DNA of 64,000 nt from Roseateles_B sp041905785 (GTDB lineage Bacteria; Pseudomonadota; Gammaproteobacteria; Burkholderiales; Burkholderiaceae_C): contig JAYRKJ010000002.1 in NCBI GenBank assembly GCA_041905785.1, positions 62,001 through 126,000 of the forward strand, given 5' to 3'. This document shows positions 8,516 to 20,833 of the stretch, piece after piece; the stretch's first letter is position 1, and each line of letters opens with the position of its first letter. The notes beneath the pieces are model-generated. The model did not search any database and was not told the DNA's origin. It saw nothing but the letters and a program-made list of their open reading frames with translations. Both the position numbers and the translations under genes were made by a program.

Positions 8516-9223
8516 GTGAGCGCTTCAACAAACTCCCGCCGCACGCCGGCACCCCTCATCTGCACGGTGGACCTCGTGCTGCTGACCCTGCGGGACGAGC
8601 AGCTGCAGGTGCTGCTGCTCAAGCGCGAGCGCGAGCCCTTTGCCGGCGCCCTGGCCCTGCCTGGCGGCTACGTGCATGTGGGCGAAGACCAGGGCTGCGA
8701 GGACGCAGCCCAGCGCGTGCTGCGCGACAAAGCCGGCCTGCAGGAGCTCTACCTGGAGCAGCTGGCCACCTTCAGCGGCCCGGGGCGGGATCCGCGCGGG
8801 TGGAGCGTGTCGGTGGCCTATGTAGCGTTGGTGGATGCGGGGCGGCTGGCCCGGCATGCGCCGCCGGTGGAGGGCTGCGCCTGGCTGCCCGTGGACCGCC
8901 TGCCCGCCCTGGCCTTCGACCATGGGCACATCGTGGCGGCCGCGGTGGCGCGGGTGCGCAGCAAGAGTCTGTACTCCTCGCTGCCGGCGCACCTGTGCCC
9001 TGAGCCCTTCACCCTGCCCGAGCTGCAGGCGGTCTACCAGGCGGTGCTGGGCGAAGCCATCAATCCCGTGAGCTTCCGCCGCAAGATGGACGAGCTGGAC
9101 ATCCTGGACACCGTGGCCGGTGCCAAGCGCGCCGAGGGGGCGCACCGCCCGGCGCAGCTGTACCGCCTCAAGAAGGAATTCCGCCAGCGGCTGCGCATGG
9201 TGGGACGGGGTCTGAAGGCCTGA
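8516..9223 (+). CDS. nrtR: NrtR-type Nudix-fold transcriptional regulator of NAD metabolism
   Basis: A 235-residue protein with a GTG start. Residues of about 10-140 form a Nudix fold (LICTVDLVLLTL, LPGGYVHVGED), but the Nudix box is degenerate: the segment after GEDQGCEDAAQ reads RVLRDKAGL instead of the catalytic RExxEE pattern, as in NrtR proteins that use the fold to sense ADP-ribose rather than hydrolyse it. The C-terminal 80 residues (FTLPELQAVYQAVLG, FRRKMDELDILD, YRLKKEF) form the winged helix. It is divergent from the nicotinamidase/pncB operon with a palindrome between, which fits repression of NAD salvage. Confidence 0.9.
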   Translation: MSASTNSRRTPAPLICTVDLVLLTLRDEQLQVLLLKREREPFAGALALPGGYVHVGEDQGCEDAAQRVLRDKAGLQELYLEQLATFSGPGRDPRGWSVSVAYVALVDAGRLARHAPPVEGCAWLPVDRLPALAFDHGHIVAAAVARVRSKSLYSSLPAHLCPEPFTLPELQAVYQAVLGEAINPVSFRRKMDELDILDTVAGAKRAEGAHRPAQLYRLKKEFRQRLRMVGRGLKA

Positions 9224-9325
9224 GACGAATAGGGGACAGCCCTGCCATTGCCCGCCAGCCGCGCCTAAACTTGAGGTGCACAAGAGCAGACATCGGGGAG
9301 CCGCGCAACCCAAGTGGAGGCCGCC

Positions 9326-10330
9326 ATGGCTTCAGCGGCTGAACTGCTCCGCATCATCGAGATCCACGGCCAGGTGGCCGAGCTGGGCCTGGACCTGCCC
9401 GGGGTCATGAACCTGGTGGCGCAGGCCACCCTGTCGCTGGTGGCGGCGGATGGCGCGGTCGTCGAGATCGCCGAGGACGAGGTCCTGCACTACCGCGCGG
9501 CCAGCGGCACGGCCATGGCGCAGCTGGGGGTGCAGGTGTCCTTGAAGGCCAGCCTCTCCGGCGAATGCATGCGGCGCGCCGAGGCCCTGATCTGCCAGGA
9601 CTCCGAGCAGGATCCACGGGTGGACCGCAGCGCCTGCCGGCGGGTGGGCCTGCGCTCCATGGTGGTCGTGCCCCTGATGCACCTGGGCCAGCCTGTGGGG
9701 GTGCTCAAGGCCATGTCGCGCGAGCGCGGCCAGTTCGGCCCGGAGCAGGCCGAGTTGCTGAGCCTGCTGTCGCGCGTGGTCGGCAATTCCATGTACTGGG
9801 CCACCCGCTATGGCCAGGACGATCTCTTCCTGCGCGCCACGCATGACGACCTCACCGGCCTGGCCAACCGGGCGATGTTCATGGAGCAGTTGCGCGGGGC
9901 CCTGCAGCGCTCGCGCCGCAACCGGCGGGGGCTGGCCGTGCTGATCCTGGACATGGACGGGCTCAAGGCCCTGAACGACGGTCACGGCCACAGCGTGGGT
10001 GATGCGGCGCTGGTGGAATTTGCGCGCCGCCTGAAGGAAACGGCGCGCAGCGAGGACGTGGTGGCGCGGCTGGGCGGCGATGAATTCGCCATCCTGATGC
10101 CTTCCGCGGACGAGTGCGCCGGTGCCTGGCAGTTCAAGCAGCGTCTGCAGGAGGTGTTGCGTTCGCCCTTCGTCTTTCAAGGCCGGCGCCACGCCATCGA
10201 AGGCAGCTGCGGCCTTGCGCTGTACCCGGCTGACGCCCTCAATGCCGAGGCGCTGATCGACTGCGCCGACCAGCGCATGTATGAATCCAAGCGCCAGCGC
10301 AAGCAGGCCCAGGGCATCGTGGCCTCATGA
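9326..10330 (+). CDS. Diguanylate cyclase with N-terminal GAF domain
   Basis: A 334-residue cytosolic signalling enzyme that should make cyclic di-GMP from two GTP. Residues of about 15-165 form a GAF sensor domain. The GGDEF domain runs from about residue 175 (DDLTGLANRAMF) to the end, with an intact RLGGDEF active-site loop and an inhibitory-site RxxD (RSED) five residues before it. No membrane segment is visible. The ATG at 9326 is chosen because GGAGG lies five bases upstream. A GTG at 9314 is less well placed. What the GAF domain senses cannot be told. Convergent with the chemoreceptor gene. Confidence 0.9.
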   Translation: MASAAELLRIIEIHGQVAELGLDLPGVMNLVAQATLSLVAADGAVVEIAEDEVLHYRAASGTAMAQLGVQVSLKASLSGECMRRAEALICQDSEQDPRVDRSACRRVGLRSMVVVPLMHLGQPVGVLKAMSRERGQFGPEQAELLSLLSRVVGNSMYWATRYGQDDLFLRATHDDLTGLANRAMFMEQLRGALQRSRRNRRGLAVLILDMDGLKALNDGHGHSVGDAALVEFARRLKETARSEDVVARLGGDEFAILMPSADECAGAWQFKQRLQEVLRSPFVFQGRRHAIEGSCGLALYPADALNAEALIDCADQRMYESKRQRKQAQGIVAS

Positions 10331-10351
10331 ACGCCGAGCTCTGGCGCCGGG

Positions 10352-11905
10352 TCAGCGCAGCCGGAAAACCGAGATCGCATCCGCCAGGCGCTGCGACTGG
10401 TCCTTGAGGCTCTCCGCGGCCGAGGCGGCCTGCTCCACCAGGGCGGCGTTCTGCTGCGTCATCTGGTCCAGCTGGCCGACGGCGGCGTTGACCTGGTCGA
10501 TGCCTTCGCGCTGCTCGTGCGCTGCGGCGCTGATCTCGCCAATGATGTCGGTCACGCGCTGCACGCTGTTGACGATCTCGTTCATGGTGCTGCCGGCGCT
10601 CGTCACCAGGCGCGAGCCGGATTCCACGCGGTCCACGCTGGTGGCGATCAGGGTCTTGATCTCGCGCGCGGCCTCGGCGCTGCGCTGGGCCAGGGAGCGC
10701 ACCTCGCCCGCCACCACCGCGAAGCCGCGGCCCTGCTCGCCGGCCCGCGCCGCCTCTACGGCGGCGTTCAGCGCCAGGATGTTGGTCTGGAAGGCGATGC
10801 CGTCGATCACGCCGATGATGTCCCCGATGCGCCGCGAGCTCTCGCTGATCTCGCCCATGGTGGCCACGACCTGGGTCATGACCGCGCCGCCGCGCTGCGC
10901 CGTCTCGGCGGCCGAGCTCGCCAGCTGGTTGGCGGTGGTGGCCGAGTCCGCCGTCTGGCGCACGGTGCCGGTCAGCTGCGTCAGCGAGGCCGCGGCCTGC
11001 TGGAGGTTGGAGGCGGTCTGCTCGGTGCGAGAAGACAGGTCCATGTTTCCGGTGGCGATCTCGGCGCTGGCGGTGCTGATGCTGTCGGTGGAGCCGCGCA
11101 GCTCGCCGATCAGCCGCAGCAGAGCGTCCTGCATGGTGTGCAGGGCGCGCAGCAGATGGCCGGTCTCGTCGCTGCCCTGCACGTCGATGGGCCGGCTGAG
11201 GTCGAAGTGCGAGATGGCGTCTGCCACCGAGACGGCCTGGTGCAGCGGGCGCGTGATGGAGCGGGCCAGCCACAGGGCCAGGGCCCCGCCCGTGAGCAGC
11301 GCGCAGGCGCCGAAGATCAGCAGGGCCAGGCGTGCGCGCTGGTTGGTGGTTTGCAACTCTTTGAGGACCTGGTCCAGCCGGTCGCGCTGCAGCTGCGCGA
11401 CCTCGCGGATGCTTTCCAGGTAGAGCTTGGCCGCGGGCGAGAAGGCCTGCTCGAAGAGCTGCTGCGCCTTGGCCGCGTCGCCGGCCTTGCGCGCGGCGGC
11501 GATGGCATCGCGGGAGCTGAGATAGCCCTTGCGCAGCTCGCCGATGCGCTCGAAGCGCGCGCGGTCCTCGGGCAGGGTCAGCTGCTTGCCCAGCTGCTGT
11601 TGCAGCTCGGTGGAGCGCTGGGTGGACTCGGCCGCCTGTTGTGCGAAGTAGCTGGCCAGTTGGTCATCGCTGCTGACCGCGATGGCGGTGGTGCGGGTGA
11701 TGCCGTTGAAGACATTGCGGTACCAGTCCGCGGCGATGCGCTCGGTGACCATGGTGTCGGCCTGCATGGCATCGGTGCGCGCGGCCACGCGGCTGAGGCC
11801 CCAGTAGCCCAGGCCCGAGCCTATCAAGGCCACCAGCAACACCAGGGCCTGGACCTGGGCCAGGCGCTGGGCGATGGAGCGTGGGGAGGACAGGAATCGC
11901 AGCAT
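10352..11905 (-). CDS. Methyl-accepting chemotaxis protein
   Basis: A 517-residue receptor of the Tsr/Tar plan. It has an N-terminal membrane helix (residues about 18-38), a periplasmic four-helix-type ligand domain (about 40-190), a second membrane helix (about 192-212), a HAMP domain (about 213-265), and a cytoplasmic coiled coil with the universally conserved tip GIAFQTNILALNAAVEAARA. Methylation-type Gln/Glu pairs flank the tip. The C-terminus ends at FRLR without a CheR-tethering pentapeptide of the NWETF type. The ligand is unknown. A single gene; no che genes are nearby. Confidence 0.93.
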   Translation of the reverse strand: MLRFLSSPRSIAQRLAQVQALVLLVALIGSGLGYWGLSRVAARTDAMQADTMVTERIAADWYRNVFNGITRTTAIAVSSDDQLASYFAQQAAESTQRSTELQQQLGKQLTLPEDRARFERIGELRKGYLSSRDAIAAARKAGDAAKAQQLFEQAFSPAAKLYLESIREVAQLQRDRLDQVLKELQTTNQRARLALLIFGACALLTGGALALWLARSITRPLHQAVSVADAISHFDLSRPIDVQGSDETGHLLRALHTMQDALLRLIGELRGSTDSISTASAEIATGNMDLSSRTEQTASNLQQAAASLTQLTGTVRQTADSATTANQLASSAAETAQRGGAVMTQVVATMGEISESSRRIGDIIGVIDGIAFQTNILALNAAVEAARAGEQGRGFAVVAGEVRSLAQRSAEAAREIKTLIATSVDRVESGSRLVTSAGSTMNEIVNSVQRVTDIIGEISAAAHEQREGIDQVNAAVGQLDQMTQQNAALVEQAASAAESLKDQSQRLADAISVFRLR

Positions 11906-11992
11906 GACCGTCTCCTCATGCCTCGCGCGGGACGATGGCGGGGCTGCAGGGATGTTCGCATGCGCCTACCTGCGGTGCCAAGCCGGCCGCGC

Positions 11993-12451
11993 TCAGCGTG
12001 TGGCGCCCTTGCGCCGCGCCTGCCGCGCCCCCGTGGCCGTGCCGGTGTCGCGAGGCGGGTCCAGCGCCCCCGCCGCGGCAGCCTTGAGCAGGCGCTGGAA
12101 GGTCGGGCACTGGGCGTGGCTGGGCGCGGGGCAGGCGGCGGCATGGCGCAGGCCCCGGCTCATGGCGCGCAGCCGCAGGATCTGGGCATCGATCTCATCA
12201 GCCTTCGCCGCCAGCAGGCCGCGGTCCACGCTGGGCTCGCCGTTGGGCAGCACCATGGTGCGGATTTCGTCCAGCGACAGCCCGGCGGCCTGCCCCAGCG
12301 CGATCAGGGCCAGCTGGCCCAGCACGCCGGGCGCGTAGCGGCGCCGGCCGGCCTCTTCGCGCTCCATGGGGGCGATCAGCCCACGGCGCTCGTAGTAGCG
12401 CAGGGTCGAGGCCGCCACGCCCGAGCGGCGCGCCACCTCAGCGATGTCCAT
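11993..12451 (-). CDS. MerR-family transcriptional regulator
   Basis: A 152-residue MerR protein. The N-terminal winged helix is clear (MDIAEVARRSGVAASTLRYYERRGLI, read as two helices and a wing), followed by a dimerisation helix and a tail with two cysteines in CPAPSHAQC, a spacing seen in many MerR proteins that respond to redox or aldehyde stress. A GTG three bases upstream of the chosen ATG is also possible. It is divergent from the DUF2938 gene, and the gap holds a textbook MerR-type promoter with a 19-bp spacer facing that gene, so it probably activates the operon at 12552-14001. Confidence 0.85.
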   Translation of the reverse strand: MDIAEVARRSGVAASTLRYYERRGLIAPMEREEAGRRRYAPGVLGQLALIALGQAAGLSLDEIRTMVLPNGEPSVDRGLLAAKADEIDAQILRLRAMSRGLRHAAACPAPSHAQCPTFQRLLKAAAAGALDPPRDTGTATGARQARRKGATR

Positions 12452-12464
12452 CACAACAGGGCCC

Positions 12465-12495
12465 TTGACTTGAAGTTGACTTCAACTTCTATCCT
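12465..12495 (+). promoter_or_regulatory. MerR-type promoter with 19-bp spacer and dyad
   Basis: The -35 is TTGACT (12465-12470), the -10 TATCCT (12490-12495), and the 19-base spacer holds a perfect 7-bp dyad GAAGTTG-ACTT-CAACTTC (12472-12489). An over-long spacer with a centred dyad is the mark of promoters that MerR proteins activate by DNA distortion. Confidence 0.85.
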
Positions 12496-12551
12496 GCTGC
12501 CGAAGTCGACATGCGTCAAGTGCCTGTCGCTCATGTGAACGGAGGTGTGCG

Positions 12552-13076
12552 ATGGATGCATGGATGGAGCCGGGATCGATCCTGCCGCAGGTGTTGGGCC
12601 TGGGCATCGGGGCGACGGCGCTGATGGACTTGTGGCTGATGGGCCTGCGCCGGGCGGGCGTCCCGACCTTGAACTTTTCGCTCTTGGGCCGCTGGACTGG
12701 CCACCTGCTGCGCGGGCGGTGGCGTCACGCGGCGATGGCGCGGGCCAGTCCCGTGCAGGGGGAGTTGGCCCTGGGCTGGACCATGCACTACGCCGTGGGC
12801 CTGCTGTTCGCGGCGCTGCTGGTGGCCTGGCAGGGCAGCGCCTGGCTCGCCGCACCGCGCCTGGGTCCAGCCTTGGCGCTGGGGCTTGGCACGGTCGCCG
12901 CCCCGCTGCTGATCATGCAGCCGGCGATGGGTGCGGGCCTGGCCGGCCGGCGCAACGGACCGATCGCCCGGAACCTGCTGCGCAGCGCCGCCAACCACGC
13001 CGTCTTCGGCTTGGGCCTGTACCTGAGTGCGCAGGCGCTGCGACTCATCGCGGCGATGCAGGGCGCGAGTGCCTGA
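12552..13076 (+). CDS. DUF2938 membrane protein
   Basis: A 174-residue protein with four likely membrane helices, matching the DUF2938 family (LGIGATALMDLW, LGWTMHYAVGLLFA, then PAMGAGLAGRRNGP). The function of this family is unknown. It has a strong GGAGGT ribosome site and is first in a row of three genes (DUF2938, flavodoxin-fold, DUF2798) with short gaps, behind a MerR-activated promoter. Members of this trio often occur near MerR regulators in proteobacteria. A role in stress-induced membrane or quinone chemistry is inference only. Confidence 0.8.
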   Translation: MDAWMEPGSILPQVLGLGIGATALMDLWLMGLRRAGVPTLNFSLLGRWTGHLLRGRWRHAAMARASPVQGELALGWTMHYAVGLLFAALLVAWQGSAWLAAPRLGPALALGLGTVAAPLLIMQPAMGAGLAGRRNGPIARNLLRSAANHAVFGLGLYLSAQALRLIAAMQGASA

Positions 13077-13083
13077 GGGCCAT

Positions 13084-13097
13084 CAAGACCTGACCCC
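13084..13097 (+). repeat. Dispersed 14-mer, copy 2
   Basis: CAAGACCTGACCCC lies between the DUF2938 and flavodoxin-fold genes. Confidence 0.8.
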
Positions 13098-13140
13098 TGC
13101 CCTTTCTCATCTTCCCGTCTTTCTCAAGGAGTGAACCATC

Positions 13141-13707
13141 ATGAAGAAGCTGGCCGTCATCTATCACAGCGCCCATGGGCACACGGCCCATATCGCGCGG
13201 CACATCGTCGAGGGCGCGCGGGGCGTCGAAGGCGTCGAGGTGGACCTGCTGCAGGCCGACACGCTCGGCGACAACCCGGAGGCCGTGGCGGCCTACGACG
13301 GTCTGCTGATGGGCTCGCCCACCTACCTGGGCGGCGTCTCCAGCGTGTTCAAGCGCTTCATGGACGCCACCGGACGCATGTGGCGCCAGCAGCGCCTGCG
13401 GGGCAAGCTGGCCGGCGCCTTCACCGTGTCGTCCCTGCCATCGGGCGACAAGCAGTCCACGCTGATGTCGATGTTCGTGTTCGCCATGCAGCACGGCATG
13501 GTCTGGGTCGGCAATCCCATCCTGCCCGAACAGCATGCCGGCGTGCCCGAGCGCGAAGCCGCGAACCGCCTGGGCTCGTGGTCCGGCCTGATGGCGCAGT
13601 CGGGCCATGGCATGCCGGCCGACGCCTTCGAGCCGGGCGACATCAAGACCGCGCAGCTCTTTGGCCGCCACATGGCCGAAACCCTGCATCGCCTGGGCAC
13701 GGCCTGA
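13141..13707 (+). CDS. Flavodoxin-fold NAD(P)H-dependent oxidoreductase, WrbA-like
   Basis: A 188-residue flavodoxin-like protein. The phosphate-binding loop YHSAHGHTAHIARHI near the N-terminus and GSPTYLGGVSSVFKRFMD in the middle are typical of WrbA-type and FMN-reductase-type flavoproteins, which bind FMN and reduce quinones. It lies in the likely MerR-controlled operon between DUF2938 and DUF2798 genes, with an AAGGAG ribosome site. This context fits detoxification of quinones or electrophiles. The actual substrate is not shown by sequence. Confidence 0.85.
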   Translation: MKKLAVIYHSAHGHTAHIARHIVEGARGVEGVEVDLLQADTLGDNPEAVAAYDGLLMGSPTYLGGVSSVFKRFMDATGRMWRQQRLRGKLAGAFTVSSLPSGDKQSTLMSMFVFAMQHGMVWVGNPILPEQHAGVPEREAANRLGSWSGLMAQSGHGMPADAFEPGDIKTAQLFGRHMAETLHRLGTA

Positions 13708-13734
13708 GGCGGGCGCTCGCATGAAGGAGACGCC

Positions 13735-14001
13735 ATGATCCCCGCCCGCTACGCCGGCCTGCTGTTCGCCCTGATCCTCTCAGGCCTGATGTCGGCCCTG
13801 GTCGCCGCCGTGGCCAGCTGGAGCCAGGTGCCGCCGTCGCCGGCGGACCCGGCGCCCTGGCTGCTGGCCTGGCGCCGCGCCTGGCTTCACGCCTGGCCGC
13901 TGGCCTTTCCGGCCGTCCTGCTGCTGGCGCCGTTGACCCGCCGGCTGGTCGCCTGGCTGACCACTCCGCGTAGACCACGGCGCGCTGACCACGCCGCATA
14001 G
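13735..14001 (+). CDS. DUF2798 small membrane protein
   Basis: An 88-residue protein with two hydrophobic helices (LLFALILSGLMSALVAAV and WPLAFPAVLLLAPLTRRLV), which is the DUF2798 pattern. AAGGAG precedes the ATG. It is the last gene of the putative MerR-controlled operon and its function is unknown. Confidence 0.8.
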   Translation: MIPARYAGLLFALILSGLMSALVAAVASWSQVPPSPADPAPWLLAWRRAWLHAWPLAFPAVLLLAPLTRRLVAWLTTPRRPRRADHAA

Positions 14002-14058
14002 AGCTGGCCGCGTTGGTCGCTGCGCGTTGCCCGCGCCGCGCCCCGTGTTGACCGGCAC

Positions 14059-15183
14059 TCAATCCAGCGGCCAGGGCATCCAGCGTGGCAGGCGCAGCGT
14101 CGCTGGCTCGGCCGCAGGCGCAGGCGACGCGGGCTGGCCCGCCTGGCGCCACCAGGCCGTGGGGCTGGGCGTGGCCTGTGCCGGCTCCAGGGCCTCGCCC
14201 AGCCGCGGCATCAGCAAGGGCACGCCGCGCTCGGGCGCCAGCTGCAGCAGCGTCTCGGCGGGCTCGTCCCAATCATGGGTGGCCAGGTTGAAAGTGCCCC
14301 AGTGCACCGGCAGCAGCGCCCCGCCGCCCAGCCAGTCCCAGGCCTGCAGGGCGTTCACGGGGCCCAGGTGGATGTCGCCCCAGGAGGGGTGGTAGGCGCC
14401 CACCTCCAGCATGACCAGGTCGAAGGGGCCGAAGCGCTCGCGGATGGCCTGGTACTCGCGGCTGAGGCCCGTGTCGCCGCTGAAGAACACGCGGTGGCGC
14501 GGTGATTCGATCACGAAGGACGACCACAGCGTGGCGTTCTTGTCCTTGAGGCCGCGGCCGGAGAAATGCTGGGAAGGCGCGGCATGCACGCGCAGCTCGC
14601 TGCCGGGCAGCTGATGGGACTCCCACCAGTCCAGCTCGATGATGCGCTCGGGCGGGATGCCCCAGGCCTCCAGGTGCGCGCCCACGCCCAGCGAGGTGAT
14701 GAAGGGCTGGGGCCGTTTGGCCAGGGCGCGGATGGTGGGGTAGTCCAGGTGGTCGTAGTGGTCGTGCGAGATCAGCACGGCGTCCAGCGCCGGCAGCGCG
14801 CGCAGCGGCACCGGCGGCGGCTGGTAGCGCTTGGGCCCGGCCAGGGTGGAGGGCGAGACCCGCGGCCCCCAGACCGGGTCGGTCAGCAGACGCAGGCCGT
14901 CGATCTCGATCAGCACGCTGGAGTGGCCCAGCCAGCTGGCGCGCAGTCCGCTGCCCGGCGCGCGGGCCCAGGTCTCGCGCGGATGGACCACCGGCAGCGG
15001 GCCCGGCGGGCGCCGCCGACCGTCAGGACAAAGGATTTCCAGCATCGACGCGCGCGGGCCGTCGGTGTCGCGCAGGCCCGGGTCAATGGGGTGAAGGTTG
15101 CGAAAGCCCTGGCCGTCCCAGCGCGGCGAGGCCTGCATGCGTTCCAGCCGTGCGCCGCTGGCGCGCTTGCCCATCGATTTCAT
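14059..15183 (-). CDS. MBL-fold hydrolase of the UlaG / NAPE-PLD-like group
   Basis: A 374-residue metallo-beta-lactamase-fold protein. Key segments are SWLGHSSVLIEIDGLRLLTDPVW, ISHDHYDHLDYPTI (zinc ligands), FFSGDTGLS and LPVHWGTFNLA, in the order seen in the beta-lactamase_2 group that includes UlaG-like lactonases and N-acyl-phosphatidylethanolamine phospholipase D-like enzymes. The ATG at 15183 with AGGAG nine bases upstream is chosen. A later ATG at 15174 is possible. The substrate is unknown. It follows the peptide-transporter gene across a strong terminator and so is probably transcribed separately. Confidence 0.85.
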   Translation of the reverse strand: MKSMGKRASGARLERMQASPRWDGQGFRNLHPIDPGLRDTDGPRASMLEILCPDGRRRPPGPLPVVHPRETWARAPGSGLRASWLGHSSVLIEIDGLRLLTDPVWGPRVSPSTLAGPKRYQPPPVPLRALPALDAVLISHDHYDHLDYPTIRALAKRPQPFITSLGVGAHLEAWGIPPERIIELDWWESHQLPGSELRVHAAPSQHFSGRGLKDKNATLWSSFVIESPRHRVFFSGDTGLSREYQAIRERFGPFDLVMLEVGAYHPSWGDIHLGPVNALQAWDWLGGGALLPVHWGTFNLATHDWDEPAETLLQLAPERGVPLLMPRLGEALEPAQATPSPTAWWRQAGQPASPAPAAEPATLRLPRWMPWPLD

Positions 15184-15257
15184 GCCTGGCTGCTCCTGCG
15201 GTGTGGGGAGCCCCATGGTAGCGGGCGGCCGGCGCTGGCGCAGGCGGTGCTCGCGCA

Positions 15258-15284
15258 TGAAAAAGACGCGCCGAGGCGCGTCTT
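15258..15284 (-). terminator. Intrinsic terminator of the peptide transporter
   Basis: On the minus strand AAGACGCGC-CTCG-GCGCGTCTT is followed by a run of five T. It sits 20 bases past the stop of the POT gene. Confidence 0.85.
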
Positions 15285-15304
15285 GCAGTTGGAGGACGAG
15301 GCGA

Positions 15305-16660
<1,356 letters not shown>

Positions 16661-16955
16661 ACAAAACCTTTGGGTGACAGGTCAGCGCAGGAGCCGACCC
16701 CCGGTTGAGGGGGCGACGCAAGACAGCAGGGAATCCGCAGTGCACCCTCGATTGCGACCCGCCCGCGCGACCCTGCGAGCCGGATGGCTGAAGGTGGCGC
16801 ATTGGGGCCACGCTGGTGCTGCGCGGTCGCAGGATTGTCGCCGCGCGCTTACAGCATGTTTCTGCGGGTTCCTACCAGGGGCAAGACCTGGCACCCCTGT
16901 CTTTTGACATAGGTTCAAGGCTGCCCGCGCGGCATGCGTGCGTCTTGCGCACGCC

Positions 16956-19517
<2,562 letters not shown>

Positions 19518-19525
19518 GGGAGGGA

Positions 19526-19556
19526 ATTGCACAGCCTGTAGTCACTCCAGAGTCAA
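19526..19556 (-). promoter_or_regulatory. CadR/PbrR-type promoter of the metal ATPase
   Basis: Reading the minus strand, the -35 TTGACT (19556-19551) is followed by a 19-base spacer holding the imperfect dyad CTGGAGTGACTACAG and a -10 TGCAAT (19531-19526). Long spacer, dyad and sequence resemble known CadR/PbrR-controlled promoters. Transcription would begin near 19519, only a few bases before the ATG at 19517. Confidence 0.8.
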
Positions 19557-19613
19557 GCGACTATGCTGGGGCCCCTCTCAGTACACTTTTCCAGCCGCAA
19601 GGGGAAGCATCCG

Positions 19614-20057
19614 ATGCGCATCGGCGAACTCAGCAAGGCGACGGGGGTCGACATCGAGACCATCCGTTTCTACGAGAAAAGCGGGCTGCTGCCGCCGCCA
19701 TCGCGCAGTGCCAACGGCTACCGCGACTACGCCCGGCCGCACCTGGAGCGCCTGGCCTTTATCCGGCATTGCCGGGCCCTGGACATGTCCTTGGCCGATG
19801 TGAGCCTGCTGCTGCAGAGCCTGCACAGCCACGATCCGCAGCAGCTCGCCAGCGTGGACGCCCTGGTCGACGCGCAGCTGGCGCGGGTGCGGGCTCGCCT
19901 CAAGAGCATGCATGCGCTGGAGGCGCAGCTGCAGGCGCTCAAGAGCCGCTGCGATGCCCGGCACGAGCGCCATGGCTGCGGCATTCTGGCGGAACTGGTG
20001 GCGGCGGCGCATGGCGAGGCCTGCGCCTGCCACGGCGATCAGAGCTTGAAGCCGTAG
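19614..20057 (+). CDS. cadR: MerR-family metal sensor, CadR/PbrR-like
   Basis: A 147-residue MerR protein starting MRIGELSKATGV. The winged helix (DIETIRFYEKSGLLPPPSR, GYRDY) is followed by a dimerisation helix with a Cys in RHCRALDMSL and a C-terminal pair in SRCDARHERHGCGILAEL, the three-Cys arrangement of Cd/Pb/Zn-sensing CadR and PbrR. A further CACH lies in the tail. It is divergent from the metal ATPase, which has a matching MerR-type promoter, so it should activate export when metal binds. Its 3-prime end overlaps the convergent exonuclease III gene by 19 bases. Confidence 0.92.
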   Translation: MRIGELSKATGVDIETIRFYEKSGLLPPPSRSANGYRDYARPHLERLAFIRHCRALDMSLADVSLLLQSLHSHDPQQLASVDALVDAQLARVRARLKSMHALEAQLQALKSRCDARHERHGCGILAELVAAAHGEACACHGDQSLKP

Positions 20058-20833
20058 TCGATGGTCAGCGGCGCGTGGTCGCTGAACTTCTGATCCTTGT
20101 AGATGGCCTCGCGCTGCGCCAGGGTGGCCAGCTTGGGCGTGGCGAAGTGGTAGTCCAGACGCCAGCCCACGTTCTTGGCGTAGGCCTGGCCGCGGTTGCT
20201 CCACCAGGTGTAGCAATCGTCGGTGGTGTCCGGCTTCAGCAGGCGGTAGACGTCCACCAGCCCGCCCTGGGCGGGATCGGTCAGCTGCGTCACCCAGGCG
20301 CGCTCCTCGGGCAGGAAGCCGCTGTTCTTGACGTTGCCCTTCCAGTTCTTGAGGTCGGCTTCCTTGTGGGCGATGTTGATGTCGCCGACCAGGATGAACT
20401 CGCGCTCGGCCTTCAAGGCCATCAGGTGCGGGTAGATGGCCGCCAGGAAACGGAACTTGGCCTGCTGGCGGTCCTCGCCGCTGGAGCCGCTGGGGAAGTA
20501 GCAGCTGATCAGGCTGAGCTTGCGGCCGGGCTTGTCGAAGCGCTTTTCCACGTAGCGGCCCTCGTCATCGAACTCGGGCACGCCGAAGCCGATGATGAGG
20601 TCGCTGGGCTCCTCGCGGGTGTAGAGCCCCACGCCGGAGTAGCCCTTCTTCTGCGCATAGTGGAAGTGCCCTTTGAGGTCCCCCGGGCTGCAGAACACGT
20701 TCTCGACATGCTCGTGCTGGGCTTTGACCTCCTGTACGCCGACGGCATCGGCCTGCTGCTGGGGCAGCCAGTCGAAAAAGCCCTTGGTGGCCGCGGAGCG
20801 GATGCCGTTCAGGTTGGCGGTGATGAAGCGCAC
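20039..20833 (-). CDS. xthA: Exodeoxyribonuclease III
   Basis: A 264-residue DNA-repair enzyme of the exonuclease III/AP-endonuclease family. Key segments are MRFITANLNGIRSA with the metal-binding Asn, VQEVKAQ with the catalytic Glu, GDINIAHKEADLKNW, GWRLDYHF and SDHAPLTIDY, all in order. It cuts DNA at abasic sites and degrades 3-prime ends of duplex DNA. Length is normal. It is convergent with, and slightly overlaps, the cadR-like gene. Confidence 0.95.
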   Translation of the reverse strand: MRFITANLNGIRSAATKGFFDWLPQQQADAVGVQEVKAQHEHVENVFCSPGDLKGHFHYAQKKGYSGVGLYTREEPSDLIIGFGVPEFDDEGRYVEKRFDKPGRKLSLISCYFPSGSSGEDRQQAKFRFLAAIYPHLMALKAEREFILVGDINIAHKEADLKNWKGNVKNSGFLPEERAWVTQLTDPAQGGLVDVYRLLKPDTTDDCYTWWSNRGQAYAKNVGWRLDYHFATPKLATLAQREAIYKDQKFSDHAPLTIDYGFKL

